From Paracoccus litorisediminis (lineage in GTDB: Bacteria; Pseudomonadota; Alphaproteobacteria; Rhodobacterales; Rhodobacteraceae), in the NCBI RefSeq assembly GCF_009711205.1, contig NZ_WMIG01000002.1, positions 558,001 to 622,000 of the forward strand: a DNA stretch of 64,000 nucleotides. The letters are read 5' to 3'. A program made the position numbers and the translations under genes. This document shows, one piece after another, positions 47,745-57,406 of the stretch (the stretch's first letter is position 1; the number at the start of each line of letters is the position of its first letter). The notes under the pieces are model-generated. The model was not told the DNA's origin. It searched no databases and saw only the letters and a program-made list of their open reading frames with translations.

Positions 47745-48985
47745 CACTCGGCCGCCATGGCGGGGACGGGTGACAGACGGCCCTTCATCACGCCGGCATA
47801 CCAATCCACGAAATGGATCACGCCCTCTTCCTGCGTGCGGGAATAGGGACCGGGTTCATAGGCGGGCGAGCGGATGCCGTTCTGGTTTTCCTCGACCACG
47901 CGGCGGTCCTCATCGTTGGTGGCCATCCAGACTTCGGTCAGCTTCTCAATATCGTAGTCCTTGCCCTCGACCGCATCCTTGTGGACCAGCCATTTGGTCG
48001 TCACCTCGGTCTCGGTCGGGCTGATCGGCAGCAGGCGGAAGACGATGGCATGATCGGCCAGGTAGTGGTTCCAGCTGGACGGGAAGTGATAGAACATCAG
48101 GCTGCCCGCATCGGCCCAGGGCATGTTACCCATCAACCGCGACACCGCCGATTTCGTCGACATGGTGAAGCTTTCGGCATGATCCAGCAGCGGCACCCGC
48201 GCCATACGCCATTGCATGTCCGCCTGATTGACGAAGCGGGCCGGAATCCCGGCCTTGTCGCAGCGATCCCAATGCTCAAGAATTTCCGGCGAGGCAGCAT
48301 TCGGCCCTTCCATCACCGTCATCAGCGGATTGTCGGAATAGCTTCGGCACAGCGACGGATGCGAGCCGCTGCAGTGATAGCACTCGCGGTTGTTCTCGAT
48401 CACCAGCTTCCAGTTGCCCTTTTCGACGATGGTCGAGGAATGGGCGACCTTGGCATCGGCCAGCAGCCCCGAAGGCGCAAGATAGGGGATCAGGTTCTTG
48501 GCCAGATCGGCGATCGCCGGCGGAATGGCGGCAAGGCAGACAAAGACCATCCCACCCAGATCGACGCAATGAACCGGCTTCAACCCGAACTTCGAGGCGT
48601 CGAAGTCATCACCCATGTCGCGGGCGTAAAGCAACTTGCCGTCCAGCTCGTAAGTCCATTGGTGATACGGGCAGACAAGTTTCGTGGTCGAGCCGCTTGC
48701 CTTGGAGCACAGCCGCTGCCCGCGATGACGACAGACGTTGTGGAAGGCCCGGATCTTACCGTCCCCGCCCCGCAAGATGATCACCGGATAGGCACCGACC
48801 TGAAGCGTCGCGTAATTCCCGGTCTTGGGGATTTCACAGGACGGGATGGCAAACAGCCATTCCCGATACCAGACGTGGTCCAGATCCGCCTGAAATACGC
48901 CGGGATCACAATAAAGATCCCGCGTCAGGGCGTAATTTTTCTGCCTGCTGACAAGCTGCGACAGGATTTCCGAAGAGTTGAGCAT
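47744..48985 (-). CDS. gbcA: Glycine betaine monooxygenase (Rieske) GbcA-like
   Basis: 413 residues. Rieske [2Fe-2S] site CRHRGQRLC...CPYHQWTYELDGKL; mononuclear iron ligands in NNRECYHCSGSHPSL. C-terminal TTKWLVHKDAVEGKDYDIEKL and EENQNGIRSPAYEPGPYS closely follow Pseudomonas GbcA. Converts glycine betaine to dimethylglycine, releasing formaldehyde. Stachydrine demethylase is a close alternative. Neighbouring formate dehydrogenase suits this chemistry. Left flank of the presumed origin. Confidence 0.88.
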   Translation of the reverse strand: MLNSSEILSQLVSRQKNYALTRDLYCDPGVFQADLDHVWYREWLFAIPSCEIPKTGNYATLQVGAYPVIILRGGDGKIRAFHNVCRHRGQRLCSKASGSTTKLVCPYHQWTYELDGKLLYARDMGDDFDASKFGLKPVHCVDLGGMVFVCLAAIPPAIADLAKNLIPYLAPSGLLADAKVAHSSTIVEKGNWKLVIENNRECYHCSGSHPSLCRSYSDNPLMTVMEGPNAASPEILEHWDRCDKAGIPARFVNQADMQWRMARVPLLDHAESFTMSTKSAVSRLMGNMPWADAGSLMFYHFPSSWNHYLADHAIVFRLLPISPTETEVTTKWLVHKDAVEGKDYDIEKLTEVWMATNDEDRRVVEENQNGIRSPAYEPGPYSRTQEEGVIHFVDWYAGVMKGRLSPVPAMAAE

Positions 48986-49167
48986 GACCAGTTACCGGTG
49001 GCTTTGAGTGGCGTGGCGTCCTGTGTCGAATTTGGCAGGGCCGTGACTGCGACAGCCGATCAAATGCGACATCCCGATGGCGAAAACGGATAGCTCGCGA
49101 TCCTGCCATTTTCGCTCTTGCGGCGCTTTCAGCCCCATGCAGAGGGCCAGTTTTCAAGGCGAAAATC

Positions 49168-49289
49168 GATTCTCTGCATAAGGCTGTGGAGGAATCGGGT
49201 GCGACTCACGAGGGCGAATCTGTGGGAATCAGCCTCGGTCTTTCGAGGGTGTGGGCGACTCATCAGAACGACCCGGGAACGGAGGACTC
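49168..49289. repeat. Cluster of seven GANTC methylation sites
   Basis: GATTC 49168, GAATC 49192, GACTC 49203, GAATC 49216, GAATC 49226, GACTC 49257, GACTC 49285. About one per 256 bp is expected in random sequence. GANTC is the target of the cell-cycle methylase CcrM in alphaproteobacteria. Confidence 0.85.
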
Positions 49290-49356
49290 TTCTCCACATG
49301 TAGACAAAAAATCGACACTTACTCACATGCTGGGGAAAACTAAACTTTTCACAAAG

Positions 49357-49365
49357 TTATCCACA
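49357..49365 (+). promoter_or_regulatory. DnaA box 1 (TTATCCACA)
   Basis: Exact match to the DnaA box consensus, next to the AT-rich stretch of the presumed oriC. Confidence 0.85.
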
Positions 49366-49483
49366 GTATGGTTTTATTTAAGATACTGTATTTATTTAGT
49401 TAATTGTTGACAGTCCGCAGATGGTTAATCTTTTCCACATTGGCGCCTTGTGGGGGTTTCTTCCGTGAAACACTCTTTTCCGG

Positions 49484-49492
49484 TTATCCACA
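49484..49492 (+). promoter_or_regulatory. DnaA box 2 (TTATCCACA)
   Basis: Exact DnaA box in the same orientation as box 1, 127 bp further right and about 70 bp before the hemJ start. Confidence 0.85.
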
Positions 49493-49562
49493 GGGCCTAC
49501 TTCATCATCATCTTTCCTTTATCTTTCTTTTCATTTGAAGAAAGGAGAGACCGAATCCGGAG

Positions 49563-50018
49563 ATGCTCATGCTCGATCTGTTCGCCTCGTCTTACCCATT
49601 GGTAAAGGCGCTTCATGTCATGGCCGTCCTGTCATGGATGGCAGGGCTGTTCTATCTTCCGCGGCTGTTTGTCTATCACGCTGAACGGGGACAGCAGACC
49701 GATGCCGAGCCAGCACGCTCTTTGATCATCATGGAGGAGAAACTGCTGCGCTTGATCATGAACCCTGCCATGATCGTCACTTGGATCGCAGGTCTGATCC
49801 TGGTTCTGACGCCGGGAATCGTTGACTGGACAATGCTTTGGCCTTGGACCAAGGCAGGTGCAGTGATCGCGATGACCTGGTTTCATATGTGGCTGGCCGG
49901 GCAGCGCCGCGCGCTGCTGACGGGCAGGGGGCTGACAGGACGTCGCTATCGAATGATGAACGAATTGCCGACGCTGCTGATGGTCGTGATCGTGCTGTCG
50001 GTGATCCTGAAGTTCTGA
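49563..50018 (+). CDS. hemJ: Protoporphyrinogen oxidase HemJ
   Basis: 151 residues, four hydrophobic segments; the HemJ (UPF0093) family. Conserved His in [26 protein letters not shown] and Trp/His in [14 protein letters not shown]. Catalyses protoporphyrinogen IX oxidation in haem synthesis in bacteria lacking HemG/HemY. ATG 49563 and 49569 are both possible. First gene right of the presumed oriC, followed by rho. Confidence 0.93.
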   Translation: MLMLDLFASSYPLVKALHVMAVLSWMAGLFYLPRLFVYHAERGQQTDAEPARSLIIMEEKLLRLIMNPAMIVTWIAGLILVLTPGIVDWTMLWPWTKAGAVIAMTWFHMWLAGQRRALLTGRGLTGRRYRMMNELPTLLMVVIVLSVILKF

Positions 50019-50134
50019 GAATTGACTCGCGGTGGGATTCTTCCTATCTGAGACAGGACTGCCGTCCGGTAGATTCTTTCCATCACATGATTCCATTGCG
50101 GCGCGCTCAATTTCGGCGTGTCTATAGGCCCGAA

Positions 50135-51406
<1,272 letters not shown>

Positions 51407-51422
51407 TGGTCCGGAGGACGGA

Positions 51423-52682
51423 TTGGACACAATCTTTGCCGAGGCAACCCCGCCCGGTCGCGGAGGTGTTTCTGTCATCCGCCTGAGCGGGCCTGATTCG
51501 CATGCGGTCATTGAGACACTGGCAGGCTTCTTGCCTGAAGCGCGCAGATCTTATCTGCGCGCTTTACGTGATGGCGACGATCTGATCGACCGAGCGTTGG
51601 TTATTCGATTCGATGAGGGTGAGAGCTTTACCGGGGAGCAAGTGGCGGAAGTCCATGTTCACGGCGCCCCAGTCATCGTGAATCGACTTAACGTCGCGCT
51701 GGTTTCGCGAGGAGTCCGCCGTGCAGAAGCTGGTGAATTCACGCGCCGCGCGTTTCTTAACGGGATGATGGACCTGGCCGAGGCCGAGGGCTTGGCCGAT
51801 CTGTTGTCCGCCGAAACGGAAGCGCAGCGCAAATTGGCGATGCGGGCAACTGAAGGTGAGTTGGGCAAGCAGACTGATGTCCTACGGACAAAATTGATCC
51901 GTGCCGGCGCGCTGATTGAAGCGAGTATCGACTTTGCGGATGAGGAAGTACCTGAGGAAGTCCCAGCGGAAGTATTCCACTTAGTGCGAGACGTGCGGAT
52001 TGAAATCGAGAAGATGCTCTTCAGCTATCCGGCGACCGAACGTCTTCGGCAGGGTTATGAAGTGGCGATCATCGGACCGCCAAATGCAGGAAAGTCGACA
52101 CTTATCAACAGGATTGCCCGCCGAGAACTCGCGCTAGTATCTGATATTGCGGGGACGACACGAGACATTATCGAGTTGCACACGGATCTGCGCGGCCTTC
52201 CCGTGACTTTCTTGGACACAGCGGGACTGCGTGACAGTCAAGATCCAGTGGAAGCAATGGGCATCTCTCGGGCAACTGGGCGCGCCAAAGAGGCAGATCT
52301 TAGGATACACCTGTCCGCCGATGGATGGGATGGGGTAGACTGGAACAAAGACGATATTCGTGTTCGATCGAAAGCGGATCTTGTAAACGGTGAAGGACTA
52401 GCCATATCCGCGGAAACTGGAGCAGGGGTCGCCGATCTTCTCGATTTGATCTATGATCGACTGAAAGCGAAAGCCTCACGTTCCGGCTTGGTGGGACACA
52501 AAAGGCAAGCAGAATCGCTTTCAAGGGCATACACGTGTTTGGACATTGATCCAGACATGGCCCCGGAGTTGATGGCTGAGAGTATTCGCCAGGCTGCACA
52601 TGCGCTTGCGGAGATGGTGGGCCGGGTAGGTGCCGAGGATTTTCTGGACGAGATCTTTTCCTCGTTCTGTATCGGGAAGTAG
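51423..52682 (+). CDS. mnmE: tRNA modification GTPase MnmE
   Basis: 419 residues, TTG start preceded by GGAGGA. N-terminal tetrahydrofolate-binding domain ([22 protein letters not shown]), inserted G domain with G1 [11 protein letters not shown]2-G3 DIAGTTRD and DTAGLRD; the G4 motif is SKAD rather than NKxD. C-terminal FCIGK with the catalytic Cys. With MnmG it makes cmnm5U34 in tRNA. The coding sequence is noticeably less GC-rich than the window average. Confidence 0.95.
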   Translation: MDTIFAEATPPGRGGVSVIRLSGPDSHAVIETLAGFLPEARRSYLRALRDGDDLIDRALVIRFDEGESFTGEQVAEVHVHGAPVIVNRLNVALVSRGVRRAEAGEFTRRAFLNGMMDLAEAEGLADLLSAETEAQRKLAMRATEGELGKQTDVLRTKLIRAGALIEASIDFADEEVPEEVPAEVFHLVRDVRIEIEKMLFSYPATERLRQGYEVAIIGPPNAGKSTLINRIARRELALVSDIAGTTRDIIELHTDLRGLPVTFLDTAGLRDSQDPVEAMGISRATGRAKEADLRIHLSADGWDGVDWNKDDIRVRSKADLVNGEGLAISAETGAGVADLLDLIYDRLKAKASRSGLVGHKRQAESLSRAYTCLDIDPDMAPELMAESIRQAAHALAEMVGRVGAEDFLDEIFSSFCIGK

Positions 52683-52683
52683 G

Positions 52684-54552
52684 GTGTTTCACGTGAAACA
52701 ATTCGATGTGATTGTCGTTGGTGCAGGACATGCGGGTGTTGAAGCCGCTATGGCCGCGGCACGAATGGGTGCAAATACCGCATTGGTGACAATGCGCATG
52801 GATGACATCGGTACGATGTCCTGCAATCCGGCCATTGGCGGCTTGGGCAAGGGCCACCTGGTACGTGAAGTCGATGCTCTTGACGGTGTTATGGGACGGA
52901 TTGCGGATGCAGCCGGCATTCAGTTCCGTCTGCTTAATCGTCGTAAAGGTCCGGCGGTGCAAGGGCCTCGTGCGCAGGCGGATAGAGCGCTTTATCGTGC
53001 CGCGGCGAGGAAAATGGTAGAGGGGCAGGCGAACCTCAGCATTGTTCTGGGTGAAGTGAGCGAGCTGGTAGCGAGTTCGGATGGTGTCGAAGGAGTTAGG
53101 CTGGCTGATTCGACTGAACTACTCGGACGTCAGGTAGTTATGACAACCGGGACCTTTCTGAATGGCTTGATTCACATTGGTGAGGAAACCAAGCGTGCGG
53201 GGCGATGGGGCGATGAAGCATCCATTGGGTTGGCGAACTCTATCAGAAAGCTGAAGCTTCCCTTTGGGCGTTTGAAAACAGGAACCCCGCCGCGTATCGC
53301 TCGCGATAGCATCAACTGGGATATTCTGGAGTTTCAGCCGGGTGACGACGAACCGGTACTTTTCTCATATTTGAACTCCCATCCGGTAGCTGATCAGATA
53401 AGTTGCGGGGTTACCCACACCAACGACCGCACACATGAAATAATTCGAAGCAACCTGTCACGATCGGCTATGTATGGCGGCCGAATTGATGGGGTAGGCC
53501 CTCGTTACTGTCCATCGATCGAAGATAAGGTTGTTCGCTTCGCAGACAAATCCTCACATCAGATTTTCCTCGAACCCGAAGGACTAGAATCCGATCTGGT
53601 CTATCCGAACGGAATATCCACATCGCTTCCTGTCGATGTTCAGGTAGATTATGTTCGCTCAATCAGGGGTTTGGAGAATGCAGAAATAGTTCAGCCGGGC
53701 TACGCCGTAGAGTATGATTACGTAGATCCCCGCGCGCTTACGCCTACGCTCCAGGTGAAGACCATGCCAGGGCTGCATTTGGCCGGACAGATCAACGGCA
53801 CGACTGGCTACGAAGAGGCGGCTGCGCAAGGACTTGTCGCAGGGTTGAATGCTGCTTTGCGTGCGCAGCAGCGTCCTGCCGTCGAGTTCAGTCGATCTGA
53901 AAGCTATATCGGTGTGATGATCGACGACCTTGTGACGCGTGGTGTAAGTGAACCATATCGTATGTTTACGTCTCGCGCAGAATTCAGACTATCACTTCGT
54001 GCCGATAATGCCGATCAGCGGCTTACACCGGTGGGGCTTGATATTGGTTGTATCGGCGAGGCCCGAAAACTCAGCTTCAATGATAAGCTGCGACAGTACA
54101 CCGCTCTTCGTGACCACGCGTCATCGGTTTGGTTTACCCCGTCAAAACTCAAAGAAGTCGGAATAGAGGTTCGGCAAGACGGGCATCGCCGTAGCCTATT
54201 TTCGCTTTTAGGTCAGCAGGAGATTGGCCGAGATTCGGTCATCTCTCTGGATGAAACGCTCCAGGCAGCTCCAGAGCCGATTTTGACGCAGGTTGCGATT
54301 GATGCCCTGTATCACCAGTATACTGATCGACAGAGCAAAGATGCAGAAATGCTTCGCAAAGAGGAAGGTGTTAAAATACCTCCGATTTTCGACTACGATT
54401 CCATTTCTGGTCTTTCAAACGAGTTGAAATCCAAGCTTAACGCGCACCGGCCTGACAGTTTGGCTGCTGCGAACCGCATCGAGGGTATGACGCCTGCAGC
54501 ACTGACGCTTATTCTCTCGGTCCTGAAATCAGGAATGCGGAAATCAGCATGA
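52684..54552 (+). CDS. mnmG: tRNA uridine-5-carboxymethylaminomethyl modification enzyme MnmG (GidA)
   Basis: About 622 residues. FAD site [23 protein letters not shown], then [37 protein letters not shown] and LKTGTPPRI. Start is GTG: 52684 or 52693; both lie inside a perfect parS site, so the first codons are constrained by ParB binding. Partner of MnmE. Relaxed, AT-richer codon use than most genes here. Overlaps rsmG by 4 bp. Confidence 0.95.
   Translation: MFHVKQFDVIVVGAGHAGVEAAMAAARMGANTALVTMRMDDIGTMSCNPAIGGLGKGHLVREVDALDGVMGRIADAAGIQFRLLNRRKGPAVQGPRAQADRALYRAAARKMVEGQANLSIVLGEVSELVASSDGVEGVRLADSTELLGRQVVMTTGTFLNGLIHIGEETKRAGRWGDEASIGLANSIRKLKLPFGRLKTGTPPRIARDSINWDILEFQPGDDEPVLFSYLNSHPVADQISCGVTHTNDRTHEIIRSNLSRSAMYGGRIDGVGPRYCPSIEDKVVRFADKSSHQIFLEPEGLESDLVYPNGISTSLPVDVQVDYVRSIRGLENAEIVQPGYAVEYDYVDPRALTPTLQVKTMPGLHLAGQINGTTGYEEAAAQGLVAGLNAALRAQQRPAVEFSRSESYIGVMIDDLVTRGVSEPYRMFTSRAEFRLSLRADNADQRLTPVGLDIGCIGEARKLSFNDKLRQYTALRDHASSVWFTPSKLKEVGIEVRQDGHRRSLFSLLGQQEIGRDSVISLDETLQAAPEPILTQVAIDALYHQYTDRQSKDAEMLRKEEGVKIPPIFDYDSISGLSNELKSKLNAHRPDSLAAANRIEGMTPAALTLILSVLKSGMRKSA
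52685..52700. promoter_or_regulatory. parS: parS site 1 (TGTTTCACGTGAAACA)
   Basis: Perfect 16-bp palindrome identical to the canonical ParB-binding parS. It spans the start codon of mnmG, about 3.2 kb from the nearest DnaA box and 3.2 kb before parB. Confidence 0.95.
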
Positions 54553-55130
54553 ATGTTTCACGTGAAACAGAAGTTCTGGAACAATACGCAGCCCTGATAC
54601 GCAAATGGAATCCGGCAATAAATCTTGTAGCTCCGTCTACTCTGGAACAGGTGAAAAGCCGGCATATCGATGACTGCCTGCAGCTAGTTGATGTTTCGCG
54701 TTCCTCGTCGGGTAACTGGGTGGATATAGGTAGCGGAGGTGGTCTTCCCGGCATTGTTGTTGCCATCTGCCGCCCCGATATGCGGGTACACCTCGTTGAA
54801 AGTGACCGACGGAAGTGCAGCTTTTTGAGGAATGCTGGTCGCGAACTCAAGTTGACTAATTTGAACGTTTCAACTGAGCGTATTGAAAGCATCAATCCGC
54901 TGAAAGCAGACCATATTAGCGCCCGCGCACTTGCGCCGCTTCCATTGCTGTTGTCTTATGTCGACAGGCATTTGGTGTCTGGTGGAAGGGCTTGGCTGAT
55001 GAAGGGACGAAATTGGCGGACCGAAGTCGAAGCAGCGCGTGAGACGTGGAGGTTTGACGTGACTTCACATCCAAGCGTCACGGATTCAGAGGCAGCCATC
55101 TTGGAAATTTCGGAGCTTCGTCATGCCTGA
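54549..55130 (+). CDS. rsmG: 16S rRNA (guanine-527-N7) methyltransferase RsmG (GidB)
   Basis: 193 residues; SAM-dependent, methylates G527 of 16S rRNA (loss gives low-level streptomycin resistance in other bacteria). SAM motif [14 protein letters not shown], then [14 protein letters not shown] and ISARALAPL. The N terminus MNVSRET is encoded by a parS site (54554-54569). Overlaps mnmG by 4 bp and parA by 8 bp. Confidence 0.95.
   Translation: MNVSRETEVLEQYAALIRKWNPAINLVAPSTLEQVKSRHIDDCLQLVDVSRSSSGNWVDIGSGGGLPGIVVAICRPDMRVHLVESDRRKCSFLRNAGRELKLTNLNVSTERIESINPLKADHISARALAPLPLLLSYVDRHLVSGGRAWLMKGRNWRTEVEAARETWRFDVTSHPSVTDSEAAILEISELRHA
54554..54569. promoter_or_regulatory. parS: parS site 2 (TGTTTCACGTGAAACA)
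   Basis: Second perfect copy of the same 16-bp palindrome, at codons 2-7 of rsmG. 1869 bp from parS 1. Confidence 0.95.
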
Positions 55131-55899
55131 GGGTCGGATTATTGCCGTTGCAAACCAAAAGGGTGGAGTCGGAAAGACTACGACGGCAATCAATCTCGCT
55201 GCGGCACTCAGTGAAACAGGTCAACGCGTCGCAATCATCGATCTAGATCCGCAAGGCAATGCTTCGACCGGGCTTGGTGTCGCACCTGAAACACGATCCA
55301 TCACTTCCTATGACTTGCTTACTGGCGATGCCAGCTTTCGGGAATCCTTGATTCCGACCCAAGTGGACAATCTAAGCCTTATTCCGTCAGATCGCGATCT
55401 CGCATCAGTCGACTTTGAGGTTGCGAACCGACCAGGACGCATGCAACTGTTGCGGCGGAAGTTGCAGGAGGTGGACGAGTATGACTTCGTGCTCATCGAT
55501 TGCCCACCCGCACTTGGCCTCCTGACTCTGAACGCCATGGTTGCCGCCGGTAGTGTTCTCGTTCCATTGCAGGCCGAGTTTTATGCGCTGGAGGGGTTGT
55601 CCCAGCTGCTGATGACTGTGCGCGAGATCAGGCAGGCTGCAAACCCGGATCTTCGGATCGAGGGCGTCTTGCTGACCATGTCCGACAATCGGAACAATCT
55701 ATCCCAGCAGGTGGAGGCCGACGCGAGGAATACGCTGTCAGGTCTCGTCTACAACACGGTCATTCCTCGCAACGTGCGCCTGTCCGAAGCGCCGTCGTAC
55801 GCCATGCCTGTGTTGCAATACGATTCGAACTCGAAAGGCAGCGCCGCATATCGCGAGCTGGCCAAGGAATTTCTCTCCAGACAATTCGTAGCCGCCTAG
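55123..55899 (+). CDS. parA: Chromosome partitioning ATPase ParA
   Basis: 258 residues. Deviant Walker A KGGVGKTTTAINLA with the signature Lys, Walker A' IDLDPQGNASTGLG, Walker B FVLIDCPPALGLLT. Nucleoid-bound ATPase that moves ParB-parS complexes. Overlaps rsmG by 8 bp; parB follows 9 bp later. Confidence 0.96.
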   Translation: MPEGRIIAVANQKGGVGKTTTAINLAAALSETGQRVAIIDLDPQGNASTGLGVAPETRSITSYDLLTGDASFRESLIPTQVDNLSLIPSDRDLASVDFEVANRPGRMQLLRRKLQEVDEYDFVLIDCPPALGLLTLNAMVAAGSVLVPLQAEFYALEGLSQLLMTVREIRQAANPDLRIEGVLLTMSDNRNNLSQQVEADARNTLSGLVYNTVIPRNVRLSEAPSYAMPVLQYDSNSKGSAAYRELAKEFLSRQFVAA

Positions 55900-55908
55900 G
55901 AGTATTAA

Positions 55909-56784
55909 ATGTCAGATAATAGACTGGAAAAACGGGGGCTTGGGCGCGGATTGTCGGCATTGATGGCGGACGTGGACCTTATTCCATCAGACAAACCGGT
56001 GCCTCGGCAGGTTCTTCCGGTAGAGCAACTGACCCCGAACCCGGATCAGCCTCGGCGTAGTTTTGCGCCTGAATCGCTGCAGGAACTCGCAAGCTCGCTG
56101 AAAGCCAAGGGCGTCCTTCAGCCGTTGATCGTTCGACCGCATCCCAGTGATAGGGGATTGTTCCAGATCGTTGCGGGTGAGCGTCGCTGGCGGGCGGCCC
56201 AAATTGCCCAGTTGCACGAAGTCCCAGTCATTGTCCGCGATCTGGACGATACTGAAGTCCTTGAAGTCGCGATCGTCGAGAACATCCAGCGCTCTGACTT
56301 GAATGCGATCGAAGAGGCGGCCTCCTATCGTCAACTTATGGACCGTTTCGGTCATACGCAGGAGAAGCTTGGCGAAGCGCTGAACAAAAGCCGCAGCCAT
56401 ATTGCGAACCTGCTGCGTCTGCTCAATCTTCCAGAGCAGATTCAGAACTGGCTGAAGGAAGGTAAGCTGACGGCTGGTCACGCGCGCGCGCTGATTACGG
56501 CACAGAATGCCGTAGATCTTGCCCGCAAGGTTATCGAGAAGAACCTATCGGTGCGTGAGACCGAGGAACTGGTTCGTCGTCAAGCCGAGGCCAACAAGCA
56601 GAAACCAGCCCGCGCCAAAGCCGAAAAAGACTCTGATACCCGTGCGTTGGAGGGCGATTTGTCGGCGCATCTTCGCATGAAGGTAGCGATCAATCATTCC
56701 GGGCAGGATGGCGGCCAACTGGTGATTACCTACAAGGATCTGGACCAGTTGGATCAGCTTTGCCAGCTTCTTGGGAATCAGTAG
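55909..56784 (+). CDS. parB: Chromosome partitioning protein ParB
   Basis: 291 residues. N-terminal KRGLGRGLSALMAD (ParA contact), the CTPase/nuclease-like core with GERRWRAAQIA and ENIQRSDLNAIEEAASY, helix-turn-helix TQEKLGEALNKSRSHIANLLRLLNLP, and a C-terminal dimerisation domain. Binds the two parS sites in mnmG and rsmG. ATG 55909 with TAGGAG upstream. A terminator follows. Confidence 0.96.
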   Translation: MSDNRLEKRGLGRGLSALMADVDLIPSDKPVPRQVLPVEQLTPNPDQPRRSFAPESLQELASSLKAKGVLQPLIVRPHPSDRGLFQIVAGERRWRAAQIAQLHEVPVIVRDLDDTEVLEVAIVENIQRSDLNAIEEAASYRQLMDRFGHTQEKLGEALNKSRSHIANLLRLLNLPEQIQNWLKEGKLTAGHARALITAQNAVDLARKVIEKNLSVRETEELVRRQAEANKQKPARAKAEKDSDTRALEGDLSAHLRMKVAINHSGQDGGQLVITYKDLDQLDQLCQLLGNQ

Positions 56785-56823
56785 CTCATATAGACGTTTA
56801 TGAATGTAAGCCACTAGATGTAG

Positions 56824-56852
56824 AAAGCCCCGGTGCGAAACCGGGGCTTTTT
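56824..56852. terminator. Bidirectional terminator between parB and grpE
   Basis: AAAGCCCCGG (56824-56833) pairs with CCGGGGCTTT (56841-56850), loop TGCGAAA, flanked by T-runs on one side and A-rich sequence on the other, so it can end both convergent transcripts. Confidence 0.92.
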
Positions 56853-56856
56853 GCGA

Positions 56857-57402
56857 TTATTGGGCAGGGGTTGAACTGACGCCAACCTTGGCCGGGCGCA
56901 ACAGCCGGTCGTGCAGCATGAAGCCATGCCCCATCACCTGAATGATATTGCCGGCGATTGTTCCCGGAACGGGGGCCTCAAACATGGCCTCGTGCTGCAG
57001 CGGGTCGAAGCGTTCGCCGACTGCCGGGTTGATGACCTGAATGCCATGCTTGGAGAAGACATTATTCAACTCGCGCAGGGTCAGTTCGACGCCTTCGATC
57101 AACGCACCATTCGCGCCGCGCTGCTCGTCATTGACCGAATCCAGCGCGCGGGACAGGGCATCGTAGACTGGCAGCAGATCACGCGCCAGGCGCGTGCCGC
57201 CATATTGCTCGGCCTCGCGGCGTTCCTTGTCGGCGCGCTTGCGGGCATTGTCGGCATCCGCGAGGGCGCGGATGAACTTGTCCTGCAGGGCATCCCGCTC
57301 GGCGATCAGCGCCTCGATCTCCGAGGTGTCCTCGACCGCCTCGTCCAGCGGGCTGGCAAGATCATCGCCTTCAGTCAGGCCGTTCGGGTACTCGTTCGTC
57401 AT
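56857..57402 (-). CDS. grpE: Nucleotide exchange factor GrpE
   Basis: 181 residues. N-terminal acidic region, long coiled coil (ALIAERDALQDKFIRALADADNARKRADKERREAEQYGGTRLARDLLPVYDALSRAL, residues ~32-90), then the beta domain with IEGVELTLRELNNVFSKHGIQVINPAVGERFDP and VGHGFMLHDRLLRPAKV-like end. Co-chaperone of DnaK, which is not in the window. Follows hrcA by 4 bp. Confidence 0.95.
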   Translation of the reverse strand: MTNEYPNGLTEGDDLASPLDEAVEDTSEIEALIAERDALQDKFIRALADADNARKRADKERREAEQYGGTRLARDLLPVYDALSRALDSVNDEQRGANGALIEGVELTLRELNNVFSKHGIQVINPAVGERFDPLQHEAMFEAPVPGTIAGNIIQVMGHGFMLHDRLLRPAKVGVSSTPAQ

Positions 57403-57406
57403 GTCC

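Larger units (their letters stand above)
48986..49562. other. oriC: Probable chromosomal replication origin (oriC)
   Basis: 577 bp without a gene. Contains two perfect DnaA boxes TTATCCACA (49357, 49484), one-mismatch boxes TTCTCCACA (49290) and TTTTCCACA (49431), an AT-rich stretch (49366-49440, TTTTATTTA...TTTATTTAGTTAATTG) and seven GANTC sites (49168-49289). Flanked by hemJ-rho-mnmE-mnmG, the usual origin neighbour in Rhodobacteraceae, with parAB and parS nearby. Genes run away from it on both sides: minus for about 14 kb to the left, plus for 7 kb to the right. I infer it is oriC; no cumulative skew was computed. Confidence 0.82.

Noticed and set aside
49186..49410. Small open frame within the presumed oriC
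   Set aside because: No ribosome site, no family resemblance, and it crosses DnaA boxes and GANTC sites; treated as non-coding.
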